Of a stretch of 64,000 nt of DNA, positions 46,481-57,779 are shown one piece after another. Within the stretch, counting starts at the first letter, position 1. Each line of letters begins with the position of its first letter. The notes below the pieces were generated by a model. The model made no database searches and was not told the origin of the DNA. It saw only the letters and a list, made by a program, of their open reading frames with translations. This DNA comes from Amblyomma americanum (Eukaryota > Arthropoda > Arachnida > Ixodida > Ixodidae). The stretch covers positions 45,214,520 through 45,278,519 of the forward strand of contig NC_135505.1 in NCBI RefSeq assembly GCF_052857255.1. Direction: 5' to 3'. Both the position numbers and the translations under genes were made by a program.

Positions 46481-48379
46481 TCAGGTCAGTTTATTGAATT
46501 CCATTGACACGCGGATCTTTTATTATCCACTGGAGAATTCAGCTGCGCTGGTATTCTCAAACCCAGTCCTCTTACAAGCGAAGCGGAGTCTTTACCTTTA
46601 CAGTATCATTGCACTCGGAAAACACATCACCATGACGCATAGCGATGTCGCTGTGTAATCGGTAACTCAATGAAAATGAGCCATAACTGCCAACAATTTC
46701 AAGCTATCGATGGAACCCCCGCAACTCCCTGATTGTTATGAGGTTGTTAAACAGCATTGCCAAACAATATAGAGGAAAACTGCATATTGCGGTCATAGTG
46801 TTTTGAATATTTATGCTATTTTCTGCAGCATTCCAATGTTGCTTATCTCCTTACATCTACAATGCGGCTGCGCGTCCGCAACACTTGGTGGTATTTAATT
46901 TATTGAGATTATGTGAACCCCTAAGCACACGATACTGGACTGCGTGTTGCTCATCAAACCGAAACTGCCACGAGTGGCTATTTCGTTGTGGTACAAGCAA
47001 AAACAAACCATCCAGGTTTTCGCTGCTTTCCTGAACACGAGTCATCTCCTGCAAGACGGACTGGCGCTTAGCTTTTGTTTATCGTCGCCGACGTACAACA
47101 GAGGCAACAGGGGTTTGTTATGTAAATATTGCTCTAAATATTTTATATTTGCAATAGGCGCATGCCCACAGGTCTCGTGTTTTGTTTATTCTATATGGAA
47201 AACGTTACACTGATCAAAACACGTGGTAGAAAACTCCGAAACATAAAGTAAATATGCTATATATTTACTGAGAGAAAGCTATAAGTATATGTAAACTGCA
47301 TTAGTGTCCCAGAAAAATACAAAAACATACAGAATATTTTTTCATTGATTGACATTAATACTCGTAACTATAAAACAGCATGTCAAAGAGATACTGATTT
47401 GGGTAGGTCTGGGTAGCAATAGATACGCGGCTCGCTAACGCCATTCTGATGACGCGAGCAGACAGCGCTGCTGCTCCTTCGGGCCTGTAATGGGCGTCGT
47501 CCAAGCTTATGGACCGGGCACCTGTTCGGTCAATAGCTAGCTTAGAGTTAAGAAGAATCGAAGTACAACAGTGCTACTAGCGAGTGGTACTACGTTTGTG
47601 CTCAGCGAAGTAAAAAGACAAAAGCAAATTTTAATGTCAAACATATTGGTGATTTGACCCTATTTTTAAATGCCGTATACGTGCCATGACATTTTTCCGC
47701 TCCTGCAAAGTCCTGTTCGACTATACAGAACCTTTACGCCAGGTTTTGGTGAAAGCGTTTTATTGACATTTCACAGCATGTCCAAAATGTCCGATGTTTA
47801 CGCGTCTTCAATTCAGAGTATTTTTCCATACACAATCATTGCTGATAATACTCTGGTTTGAACAGTACAAAAAATGCTTTGGAACGATGAAGTAGTTTGA
47901 AACCGGAAACAATTCGGTATACAGACCCGTTCTGAAAGACTAGAATTATTTTTTTTTTCGGTCAGTCGTAAACATGTTTGACAAGGTTGTTTTCGAAGCG
48001 TTTTACAAGTTTAAAAAAAATTTGATGAAGTCACTCACTAACATGTATGTTTCGCTTTTGACACGCAATAAAAGACCGCCGTAAATATTTTGGAAATCTT
48101 GAGTTTCCGTTCCATCTGGCGCCAAGTAGGCGTTTACTACGATAAAATTGTTTGTAACCGTATGACGCATATGTTCCCGCATTCGAGCTGTTAAATTAGT
48201 CATTAAATTTCCTCGCTTCAATTTACTACAATGGTACGGTGTAAACGAAAATTCCAGGTGCTTTACTTCTTTTTGCCTTGGATCGGAAAATGAATCCAGC
48301 CTCATCATGTATTAGCCCAAAGAAAAATTCTATATACAGTGCCATATCTAACTATAACCTGTCATCAAAGACATCAGAT
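46481..48379. other. No firm gene
   Basis: A minus-strand frame at 48308-48003 (101 codons) includes NNFIVVNAYLAPDGTETQDF. This could be part of a LINE endonuclease, but the match is too weak to call. Otherwise only short frames. Confidence 0.35.
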
Positions 48380-49560
48380 TGAGGTCTAGCTTCACATAGT
48401 GCACAGTCCTGCCCTTAACCTTCCCGCCCCTGCATCCACTGATCGCCTATACTGTACAGAGTTGTTCTTGCTCCTTGGAGACCTCAATAAACAACATCGT
48501 GACCGAAAAATGGCGCGACTTTCTAACACAAAACAAGGACACTGGATACAACAAGTTGCTGTTAAAAATCATGACCTCCCTATAATTATCCCTCCTTCCC
48601 GCTCCCATATAACCTATGAATAGCCCCCTACTACAATCCAGTCCAAAAAAAAGTTAGAGCCTATACCGCTCTAGCATACGTTCCGCTCGCTTTACCAATC
48701 TTGTCCATGCTATTGATTCAACGAACATATACACAGACACATCCTGAACACAGGTTGGAGCCGCTGCTCATTAAATTGCGACTGGCAACCTTATAGCGAG
48801 ACAAGCCCTTGGCCTTTACAGTGATCCTCGTCTAATAGCCACCCTAGAGAACCTCCCGATAATCAATAGTGTTAGGACCCCTCCCCAACAAACCCTAACA
48901 CTTCAGTGTATAGAATTTATAAATATTCAATGCAGCTTGTACGATCAGTTCATACGGGTCTGATTCTTGCGCAACTGCGGAATGAGCTGTAAACAGCTAA
49001 GTCTAGACTACGTTCCCAAACACTGTCATACTTAACGGGACTGCTGGCCATGTTGGAAACACAGGCTGTTAAGTAGTGCATCACCTCGCCCGCAAGTATC
49101 AACCCCGGCTGCCTAGTGTTCCTGGGCCTTATCCACCCACGTTTAATTTACAACACTACAAGCAAGAAATAAATATTCACTATGAAAACTTAAGAAAAAA
49201 TCTTCAGTCACTTCCTGTTCCGGACAAAGCTCTCACCACCACTTAATTACGCGTTCCTCGAAGAACTAAATACACACTTTACTCATACCGGTTCTTATAT
49301 CTACCGTATCCGACACTGCCTTGTTGCTTGCCGACATTAGCTTGAACCCTATGCTGACTTGCACTTTTGCCTGCTGTCCTGGCCCGTTGACGTTCATTCA
49401 CGTTTTTTTCCATTAGTCTTCTCATTCAATGTGGCGGGCATAGCTAGCCTCGTACCGGCCGACAGATCAGTTGGCGTTGGTTACCCTAGCCTAAGACATC
49501 CTTGACGCTTAATATTGCGTTAAAGACATTCTTTCTTTCCCTCTCTCTCTATCTTCAACG
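48380..49560 (+). mobile_element. LINE ORF2 C-terminus (RNase H) and 3' UTR, decayed
   Basis: Fragments across frames give an RNase H start (STNIYTDTS near 48718-48745, then a GAAA segment), a mid part (SDPRLIATLENLPIINSVRTP, 48820-48890) and a late part (VHHLARKYQPRLPSVPGPYPP, 49075-49140). The downstream 3' UTR ends in pyrimidine-rich simple sequence near 49525-49558. The order and spacing fit the RNase H-bearing LINE type. Stops are frequent. Confidence 0.65.
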
Positions 49561-50869
49561 GTGGCGCTAGGAGCACGTGAAGCGAGCGCAAACAACGTGC
49601 GAAGCAAGCGCAAGAGCAGTCTTCTTATTGTAGCTGTGGCACCACCGAGCGCGTAACGTGACCCTCCTCTCTGGTCCTAATGCCCGCCAACTACCCCCCT
49701 CCCCCACTAGCAGCGCTAACGCTTCACGAGACCCTCTCCGCCTCCACCCAGCAGCGTGCGCGAGCTCCCCTGTTCCCGACTGTGCTGTTCCTATGCGCTC
49801 ATTATGACATGAACACCAACCCACTTAGTGCTATTTGCTCAAAAGCCGGTTGACAGACCCGTTTGATCTGTTTATGAATTCACGGTATCTTCTCGGGATG
49901 AGCAAACATTCCCCTTGCACCGCTGTCACCAACCGTATCTGCGACGCCCTTTGAGACGCCCCATTCACCACACCGTGGACGCAGGCCGTGTCTCGCACAA
50001 TTTGCAACGTCGGTTGTCATCGGGCCGGACGCGTGGTACATGTTGAGAAGCACAGAAATGTTTCTGGACGCCGTCTGCGTCTTTGTAGCAGTTAATTCGT
50101 TGGATAGGATCCACGATCATACACGCCGTTGCACTGCCAAGTATCTTCATCGTGGTGCAGTGTTCGCGCAAGCTCCGAAAGTAAAGCGAACCCGTCCGTG
50201 CACGAAGATCGATGCGTGGCGCAGCACATTCGCCGTCAGCCGCTCTAGAGCGCCGAAATGTCGGATACACCTTGGCGAAAGCGCCATTTAAGCGAAATGG
50301 TACGGGTGCATATAGGGCTGTTTACTGACAATACTCAGTGTCTGATCATGCACACAAAGCACGGGAGCAGTATGTACACATGCGTTCCTTCTGCACGGTA
50401 CTGTGGCGTTGCTAAGACTACACTAAACATTTTGTAATGAAGAGGGGTTACCGTTCTTCGGCAAAGCAGAACTTTGCTTATGTCTTGTTTCTCGGCTATT
50501 TTTCATGAGAGCCAAGAAAGAAAATCATTGAAAGAAAGTTTGCAATATGTTCTGCATGTCGCAAGAGAATAACATTAGGAAAGGTATCATGGCATAATGT
50601 TTAGAATTTAAATTCAGTAGCAAAGTACCTAATCTTATACAAGACAAATTCATTTCAGAAGGTGAACAATTCTGTTCGTGCATGATCAAATAGATTGGAG
50701 AGCAGTAAATTTTTAACGGCGACCCCTGGCTGCAAAGTCGTGTTTACAATGTTACTATTTGGCCATAAGAACGAGCGTGACTTAAGAGCATTCAAAAGGG
50801 CTCCTATAAAAAAATATTCAGTCGCGTAACATTCAATATGCATTTGCAAGAAAATGTTCACGCAAACGG
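49561..50869. other. No firm gene; minus-strand 101-codon frame
   Basis: The minus-strand frame 50270-49965 includes two CxxC-like pairs toward its end (HFCASQH, RRCKLCET) but matches no domain that I can name. The flanks are unremarkable. Confidence 0.35.
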
Positions 50870-50875
50870 ATGTGC

Positions 50876-51175
50876 ACTGCACCACCGCCTGATGCGGTCA
50901 ACCTGACCGTGGAAGATGTTGGAAATGATTTCTTCACCATGAGATGCCAGCGACCAGAGGGTGACATTGACTACTGCATCGTCGAGGCCACAGACGACGA
51001 CGGAAGCAGTGCTGGCAGTGAGCGTTACCGCGTGGACTCTTGCCGCAGTGCCACCATCCTTCACTCAGAGCAGACACGGCTCACGTGCGGTCATCTTCCG
51101 AACTGCAGCAGTATGACCTTCAAGAGTCGCTCCCACAGCTCGGGACCGCCTAGTCGGACATCTGTGGGTCATTAG
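50876..51175 (+). pseudogene. Fibronectin type III-like exon or exon relic
   Basis: The frame reads PPDAVNLTVEDVGNDFFTM, then EGDIDYCIVEATDDDG, LTCGHLPNCSSMTFKSRSHSSGP and ends at 51175. The pattern (P..V..L.V..V......, D.Y.I...., L..C.SMTFKVR......G) fits an FN3 domain of an extracellular or receptor-type protein. The usual conserved tryptophan after TMR is a cysteine here. I see no strong polypyrimidine tract before it, and the frame closes with TAG. It may be a decayed exon copy or one exon of a host gene with weak splice sites. The function of the parent protein is unknown. Confidence 0.45.
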
Positions 51176-52026
51176 GAAAATTTTTCTCCCCGGCGCAGGT
51201 ATTCTTACTGGTACCAGCCTTATAACGTCGCTGGTCTTGAAGCTTATCAAGAAAGCAGCGACAATTTTGGAACCTCACTTACACTGAACGGCTCCTCAAC
51301 TGCATTCTTCACATAGAGCCAGGGTCGGAAATTTCAAGTATGATCTTTTAGAGGTAAATGCATGTAGTACGTATAAAGAATAACTAAATAGCTGTTGGTA
51401 TACTTCAGGAAGATTTGAATAATTTCTTCGGGCGATTACACCTCGCCATCACTTTCGGTTTCTGTTTAAAAGAGTATGATGTGTACATAGCGCTCACAAT
51501 AGAGTGGTGCTTACATTACGTTGTCTTCTCCTCCAGAGGGCATGATAATAGTAGCGGCTTCAGCATTCCTGTCCTTGCCTGACCACCCCCAATATCAGTA
51601 CAGGCCCCGGAGTTTCGACAGCAAATAATTTGATGCCTACATTTTCACCTGGCTTCATTCTAAGATATATGGTTGTACGTCCGTCCGTGTGTCTGTCCAC
51701 GCCACGAGGCAAAAGGGGAGTTGAAATATATAGATTAGAAAGAAAAGTTTGAAATAATAGGCATTTAACAGCAACCGCGTCCTCTATAGTCATTGCTGTG
51801 AGAAGAGATACTCGCAATGCCTTCTTCCTTTCAATTAGTATGCATAATGCAGAGGCTCACGCAGAGCCGCCTTCGCATGTTATTGTGATCATGCAGTTAG
51901 TACCATATTACAACAACACTGTTGCCAAGAAGTGGTTAAAATTCTGTCGGAAGTAAACCACAATAAAATGCCACGATTTTTTTAAAACCACAAAAGAGAG
52001 ATTAATACTTGTAATCGCATGAACTT
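51176..52026. other. No recognised gene
   Basis: Short frames only. The minus-strand frame 51817-51560 contains no recognisable domain. Confidence 0.4.
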
Positions 52027-52523
52027 GGGCTAGATGGTTTTCTAATGAAGTTAATTTAGCGCAAACACTGGACACGACAAAGAACAGCAGAATACAGTAG
52101 CGCTGCAAACAACTGAAGCTTTATTGCAGGAAAGGCAATAAAATATACCAGTTGCTTAGCTCGGTTATGCCAGGATATATGCAGAGTGAGCTACGCTCAG
52201 GCGCTGAGCATCAATTGCCGCGGAGCAGCAATATCGCTCTCCTTCTCCATCGCTATACCACACTGGCAAACGCCCCGTTATATGTATACACCCCCCTCCC
52301 CGAAACCTCTGCGCATGCGCACAAAATGAGAGGCGCTATCAAGCAGCTCCGGCGCAGAGTCAGACTTGGCTACTGCACAACGGATGCGCACAGCTGGGCA
52401 CGCGCCGAGGCCAGTTCTTCTGCCGCGCCTATGACGCACTGCTCTGCAATGCGCAGACCGGCGAGGCGCGCGCGGAGGCGGCGGCGGCTCCGGCGCGCCG
52501 GCTGTGCTCCGTGTGCCGTCACT
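52027..52523 (-). mobile_element. 3' end of outer PLE (left of the Harbinger insertion)
   Basis: Read on the minus strand this segment gives AATAAAGCTTCAGTTG (near 52122-52107), GTGTTTGCGCTAAA, and finally CTAGCCC at the end (GGGCTAGATGG on the plus strand, 52027-52037). The tail closely parallels the plus-strand PLE fragment end at 59384-59450 (AATAAAGGTTCAGTTG and TTGTCTGCTGTTC). It joins 57939-59095 across the Harbinger element to make one PLE. Confidence 0.75.
52521..52523. repeat. Target-site duplication ACT, left
   Basis: ACT precedes the left inverted repeat and recurs at 57936-57938. Three-base duplications are standard for PIF/Harbinger transposons, usually TWA. Confidence 0.7.
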
Positions 52524-52595
52524 AGACACTTTTAGTTGCTGCGTACGTAGCGACATTGCGTACGCAACGGTCACTACTTTCCGTACGCTGTAAAG
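52524..52595. repeat. Left terminal inverted repeat and subterminal GCGTACG sites
   Basis: It begins AGACACTTTTAGTTG. CGTACG-type palindromic hexamers occur near 52542, 52559 and 52583, which is unusually dense for such A+T-rich surroundings. In PIF/Harbinger elements the Myb-like protein and transposase bind subterminal repeats of this sort. Confidence 0.75.
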
Positions 52596-52839
52596 GACAC
52601 CCCCGCCACAATTTAGTTGGCCGTACCGCCGCAGTGCAGCCGCGTAGTATTTGTTGATGATGATGTTTGTCTGGTAGCTGCTTTCGAATGCTTTTAGCGC
52701 CATCTATTGCCACGAGCAAAAACTGCAATGCGGATTCAATCCAAAGAAATATCCAAGCCAAGCCTCAGCCTTTCCGTTCTTGTAATCTTCAGGAGCCGGA
52801 GCGAGTTTTCTTCTTCCTTGATTGCCTTTATATTTTAAC

Positions 52840-54213
52840 ATGTCTCGAAGAAGTGTTCTTTCGAATGCTCATGTGATCTCTATGTTGTCATGGCAAGAGA
52901 TCGACGACATCATCACCTGGCGAGCGGAGCAACGGCTATTTGGAGCTGCTACGCATCCGCACAACGGCGACGACTACGAGATGAGCAGCAACTGGGATGA
53001 ATTTTCCAACTACCGCTCACGATATGGGCTGCTCGATATTGATAACTTCGAGCCTACACTTTTCAGACAGCAGTTCAGGTTTGCTAAGGAGGATTTTGGT
53101 GAACTGTGTAGCGCCCTTCGTATTCCGGACGCAATCACGACTGCGCAAAACGTCAGCATTCCTGGCCGAGAAACCTTGTGCATTACGCTGCGAAGGCTCG
53201 CTTATCCAAACAGATGGTGTGACTTAGAAGCGATGTTTGGAAGGCATTCGTCTGTAATGTCGAGCACTGCAACAATGGTCATAGACCACATCGTCGCCGC
53301 TTTTGGGCATCTTATCACCGACTGCAACAACCATGACTGGTTATCGACTGCTGTCCTCCAAAAGTTTGCAAATGTAAGTCACAATTGCAAGTTGCGCGCC
53401 TAACGCTGTCATTACACAGCAGGACCTAAATGCTTGTCTCCTAATTTTTCGTTACAGGCTGTTGAAGCAAGAGGTGCAGCATTGCCTAACTGTTGGGCTT
53501 TTATTGATGGGACTGCCCGCCCTATATGTCGTCCCAAAAGGGATCAGAGGCTTTATTACTCGGGACACAAAAGAGTGCATTGCACAAAATATCAATCATT
53601 GATGTGCCCAAATGGGATCATATGTCAGCTGGATGGGCACTATCCAGGGAGCTATCATGATTCAAGTGAGCCCCTTATATTATTCTCCCTGATAGTTCGG
53701 TGCCTTGATTTCCTTCACTGTGTGCCACAAAGACTGGCACCGAAATGTCAGAAACATACTAGTGTGATTTACCTTCCGTAAACGGGCTTTTTTTTTGCAG
53801 GAATACTCCGAGAGAGTGGTCTGTATGCCAAGTTGGAGAAGCTGGTGAAGGGGGAAGACTTGGTTATTTACGGGGACCCTGCATACCCGCTTCGGCCACT
53901 TCTGATGAAGCCGTATGGTGGTTGTCATTTGACGCGTGGCCAGGAAGCTTTCAATTATGCAATGAGCGGAGTCCGCCAGGCGGTAGAATGGGGATTTGGC
54001 AAGGTTACTGGTGAATTTGCCTTCCTCGACTACAAGAAGAACCAAAAACTTCTTTGGCAACAAGTGGCAAAAATGTACAAGGTGGCCACAATCTTAACAA
54101 ACTGTCACACAACTATTTATGGCAGCCAAGTGTCCACGTATTTTAACTTAGACCCACCTATCTTGCGTGAGTACCTGCGCCCACTCCCTGTGCAATTATC
54201 TCAGCTGAGATAA
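52840..54213 (+). CDS. PIF/Harbinger transposase (DDE), three exons
   Basis: Three exons join in frame: 52840-53373, 53458-53665 and 53801-54213. Introns begin GTAAGT and GTGAGC and end ACAG and GCAG after T-rich tracts. The product is 384 aa. The DDE nuclease residues are D195 (WAFIDGTARP), D273 (VIYGDPAYP) and E310 (RQAVEWGFGKV). Upstream residues (CITLRRLAYPNRWCDLEAMFG, near 115-135) form the helix-turn-helix-like region typical of HARBI1-related proteins. I chose the Met at 52840 (MSRRSVLSN) over the in-frame Met at 52822 because it has the better surrounding context; the choice is not proven. No stop or frameshift is visible, so the gene may still be functional. The protein would act in the nucleus to cut and paste the element. 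Confidence 0.9.
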
Positions 54214-54233
54214 AGTCAAAAGAGCTACAAATG
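54214..54233. other. Transposase 3' flank
   Basis: A short stretch between the transposase stop codon and the PLE-terminal motif that starts the palindrome. No clear polyadenylation signal was seen. Confidence 0.3.
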
Positions 54234-54363
54234 GGGCTAGTTGGAAATGCATTCTTGAAGGTAATGATGAGCGCTGTCAAAATACGAGAAGGGACGAGCA
54301 CTTTGTCCTGTGTGCTCGTCCCTTCTCGTATTTTGACAGCGCTCATCATTACCTTCAAGAATG
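54234..54363. repeat. PLE 3'-terminal snapback with perfect 52-bp arms
   Basis: GGGCTAGTTGG (54234-54244) starts the unit. The arms 54250-54301 and 54312-54363 are perfect reverse complements with a 10-nt spacer (TTTGTCCTGT). Each arm has the GCGCTG and AAGGGACGAGCAC blocks also seen, in related form, in the palindrome at 23697. It lies between the convergent 3' ends of the two Harbinger genes and disturbs neither. Confidence 0.9.
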
Positions 54364-54413
54364 AGATACAGCTTACTTCAGTGAAATGAAACGAGCTTGT
54401 GCTTGGGCAAATC

Positions 54414-57400
54414 CTAATTTATGTTTGCCGTGAGGCTTTGAACCAACTGTATCAGAGCATTGTCCCTTGCATCAGCACGTCTCTGCTCCTCAGCACGATG
54501 TCTCCTCTCCTCTTCTTTTTCTTCGGCGCGTTCTCTGCGTTCCAGAATTCTTTCTTCGTGCTCCATAATTTTCAACTCTTCCTCCCATTGGAGCTTGCTT
54601 TCTTCAAATGCCAATCGCCGCAATTCAACCTCACATTCTTTTTCTTTCATGATCATTTCATGCCTCATCCTTTTAAGCATGAAATCGTAGTCAGTGTTCT
54701 GATCTGATTTTCTTTTTCCTGTAGAAGACACAATTCTCAAGGATAAGCAGGGAACATGTATGGCGCTTCATGTCTCAGGCACAATGTCTAGAATATGAAC
54801 ATCATTTTTGCTCACAGCGCAGCAAGAACAGGACAAGAGACTAAAGACTACCACAGACAAGCGCTAACTAGCAGCTGGTTTTTTATTGAAGAACGAAAGG
54901 CATATAAATACACACAATGAACTACTTATCAAACAACAAAATTTATATGGAAGTCACATGAGAGGTCAAATAACCCAATTCCCTCTCGGCTAATGCAATG
55001 GAAGGGCTCCTGATACACATTGTACTGTTGTGGTGAATATAGAAGGCCTCCATTACCTCGCGTGTTAGCTTATCGCTGTGTCGGAAAAGGATACGCGTGT
55101 TCTTGTAAACAGGAACGCATTTGCACTCCTTGCACTGAAAAGTCAACTGGCCAAGGCGGTCACCTTTTGCTCTCCTTTCTGCATAATCTTTCTCATGCTT
55201 GCATTGCCATTTCTTGCCGAGCCTGTGTGGGAAAGGGGATCATTTTTTCTTGTGTTCTCATGCTCCATCAGACGTTTGTTGACACACCTGCCAGTCTGGC
55301 CAATGTACATGGCACCGCATGAGAAGGGGACCTGATACACCCACCTCACACGGTATAGGTGGCGAAACATGACAAGCATCCCTCTTGCCGTCTTGCCTCT
55401 GACTGACCTGTTTGCACATTGTGCTTAGTTTTCTAGGCACAGAAAAGACATCAATGCCGTATCTGCCAGGAATTTTTTCAACCCATGTGACAAGCAGTGT
55501 GCATACGGGACCACAGCCGCCTTTTTCTTCTTTTTGCCTTTTTTCAGCTGAGCCCCATTCTTAAGCTGTCTAAGGAGTTTCTCCGCTGCCCTGGAAATGA
55601 GTTGATCAGGGTACCCATTCACATGTAACTGGCTTCCTTGCGCAAAATGCTCTCCCCCGTCCTCTCATGGCAAGATTTCCTGAGAGCTTATCGCAAGCAA
55701 GAAACGGCAATACCCTGCTTTGAGCTTAGAATGGCCAGACCGAAAGTTTAGCAATGGTTTGGTAGTCCTCGGGGAATACCACCAGCACAAGTGTTTGTCC
55801 TCACCACACAATGCCAAATCCAAAAACTGCAGTTCTCTGTTGCTGGGAACCTCAGTTGTGAACTCTAGCCCACGTCCATATCCCTTAAAAATCTCCAGAA
55901 CGTCGACAAGACTTCTATGCAATCGGCCTGTTCGGGTGAACACCAAGTAGTCGTCGTAAACATACCGAAAAACCCTAATGACTTATTCATCCAATGCCTT
56001 TTCAATTGCCCTATCAATCCTGCTTAAAAAGATGTTGGCTAATACAGCTGCCACCCTGGAGCCTATGCTCCAGGATCCAGGGTGGCACATGTGCATAAGC
56101 TCCAGGGTGGCACCAGGGTGCCCCACGTGCCTTCCACATAAATTTTATTGTTTGATAAGTAGTTCATTGTGTGTATTTATATGCCTTTTGTTCTTCAATA
56201 AAAAAACGGTTCATAGTCAGCGCTTGTATGTGGTAGCCTTTCGTCTTTTCTCTCATTCTTGTTGCGCTGTGAGCAAAAATGATGAACACTTACCAACTCT
56301 CCCAAATTTTCACCTTGCTGAATGCTAGAATATTAACGTTTTCAAATAACCTGCCTCGTCCTGGGTAACTCAAGGGCGTTTGCTGTTGCACTCGCTCAGA
56401 AGGCTGAGTGCTGGGAAGGCTCCTGGCATGAGGCACTGCAGGAGTTGAGTCCATAGGAGGCCTGACTTCAGGCACTACAGGAGTTGGGTCCATAGGAGGC
56501 CTGGCATCAGGCACTGCAGGAGTTTGGTCCATAGGAGGCGTGCTTGGGGCGCGCTCCTCGTCATCTGCCGTCGTTGCCAGCATGCCGTGCAATAACTCTC
56601 CCGGCGTGACCCCGCTGCTGCCTGTAAACGCAACATATGAAAATTTGCTTTCACCAACAAACCTGCATGATGCAAATTCAGCCTCTGTGATTGCAGCTGA
56701 ATTATTGCCGTCTGCTGGAACGCTTACCGGCCATGTCGAGGTCGATACCAGCACTTTCTGGTGGTGTATCCCGGTATGCCGCCGCGTACCTCTCCATGTA
56801 CAAATCCCTGGCAGCGGCCGTCTTCTTCCGCGCTGCGGTGTTGTTCATTGCCTGGGAAGCGGCTGCAAGGTCTTTCCTGCTCGCAGACCCACCATCTTTT
56901 CTTGAACGTTTAATCTTATAAGACGTCCCATCGATTAGACACAATATGTCCTGAAGGAGTTGGTCACGCTCGCTGTACTCTTCTTCTGTTCCCGATCTTA
57001 ATGGAGTCAGGTACAGAAATTAACGCTTGCGCGCACACACAAAAATAATAGAAAACTTACTTCTTTTGATTCCTCCTATCGTTGGCGGCGTACCGCGTAA
57101 TCAGGAGGTCGAACCGATCGCGCACGCTACGCGACGTGAATGGCTTTTTCAGCATCGCCTTCAGCCGAAGGGCGATGTCGTCCCATTGGTCGGGATTCCG
57201 AAATGGGTCACTTGTTTGTACTTCAAGAAGTAAAGCGACATCCAATTTCGGCGTATAAAATACTTTGCCTGCGTTGACAGCATCTCTTCCATTACTCGCG
57301 GCGGCTTGCATGTTCGCCGTGGATGACAGCACGTGCACCAGTGTGGCGTCTGCATCTTTACGATGTCGTGGTTCCGTATCGTGCTGCCATCTAGTGACAA

Positions 57401-57425
57401 ACACTGAAAGCGCTGGGCTGCACAT
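54414..57425 (-). CDS. Myb/SANT-like DNA-binding protein of Harbinger, four exons
   Basis: On the minus strand the exons join as 57425-57061, 56996-56728, 56621-56351 and 54735-54414, keeping one frame (408 aa). Donors are GTAAGT, GTAAGC and the weaker GTTATT; all acceptors are AG after pyrimidine tracts. Exon 1 has a Myb/SANT-type trihelix (PKLDVALLLEVQTSDPF, QWDDIALRLKAML, VRDRFDLLITRY). Exon 2 is basic and alanine-rich, and exon 3 is proline-rich with three MDxTPxVP repeats. Exon 4 is a long charged coiled coil (LKRMRHEMIMKEKECEVELRRL...). Such proteins help import and target the transposase. A PLE occupies intron 3. The start may instead be the Met near 57311. Confidence 0.8.
54797..54800. 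repeat. Possible target duplication GAAC of inner PLE, left
   Basis: GAAC precedes the left inverted end and recurs at 56284-56287 beyond the right end. Four bases is short, so this is tentative. Confidence 0.45.
54801..54961. repeat. Inverted terminal copy of inner PLE, left
   Basis: It begins ATCATTTTTGCTCACAGCGC and runs to the ATGGAAGTCACATGAG stretch. It is the reverse complement of 56121-56283 with scattered differences. Confidence 0.85.
56121..56283. repeat. Inverted terminal copy of inner PLE, right
   Basis: This is the inverted partner of 54801-54961. Terminal repeats of various orientations are known in Penelope-like elements. Confidence 0.85.
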
Positions 57426-57779
57426 CTTTTACTTTCTGACAATTGTAATTAGTATATTACTGTTTCCAATGAAGAAAAAAAAGGTATAATGTTTAACGAA
57501 GTGCAAAAGCAGGCACATCGCTAAAAAAGTATTCGACAAGTGCAGTTGCTATGGCGATAAACGTACACAACGTTACTTAGGCTTAAAAGGTCAAAAATCA
57601 CTTCAGTATCTGAAAAACAAGGGACATTTGTCGCTAACATTTTGGCGTGTGCGTGAGAGTAGGCGAAATAAAAGCGAACCGCTACCATTTGAGCGAGCTA
57701 TTGCGTAAGACAATCCAGCGGCGACATGTATTTATTCCGAAGCGGGCGAGCTGGGCGCCGCTATCTTGTCAACGCAGCA

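Larger units (their letters stand above)
54801..56283 (-). mobile_element. Inner PLE with 161-bp inverted ends, in intron 3 of the Myb-like gene
   Basis: On the minus strand the copy reads RVAAVLANIFLSRIDRAIEKALDE (56055-55985), a stop, then FRYVYDDYLVFTRTG (the RT catalytic box, 55970-55930). RT thumb follows (LQFLDLALCGEDKHL), then the connector (55622-55425, with a GKKKKKAA basic run) and GIY-YIG (WVYQVPFSCGAMYIGQTGRCVNKRLMEHEN, 55345-55250). The C-terminal block follows (KLTREVMEAFYIHHN). Frames shift between parts. The element is bounded by inverted copies of a 161-163 bp sequence (54801-54961 and 56121-56283). The RT is truncated at its 5' end, with short repeats of CCAGGGTGG near 56050-56120 at the joint. 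Confidence 0.85.

Noticed and set aside
53434..53781. Transposase exon 2 frame taken as a stand-alone 115-codon gene
   Set aside because: Splice sites at both ends join it to exons 1 and 3 in frame. The extra residues are intron sequence.
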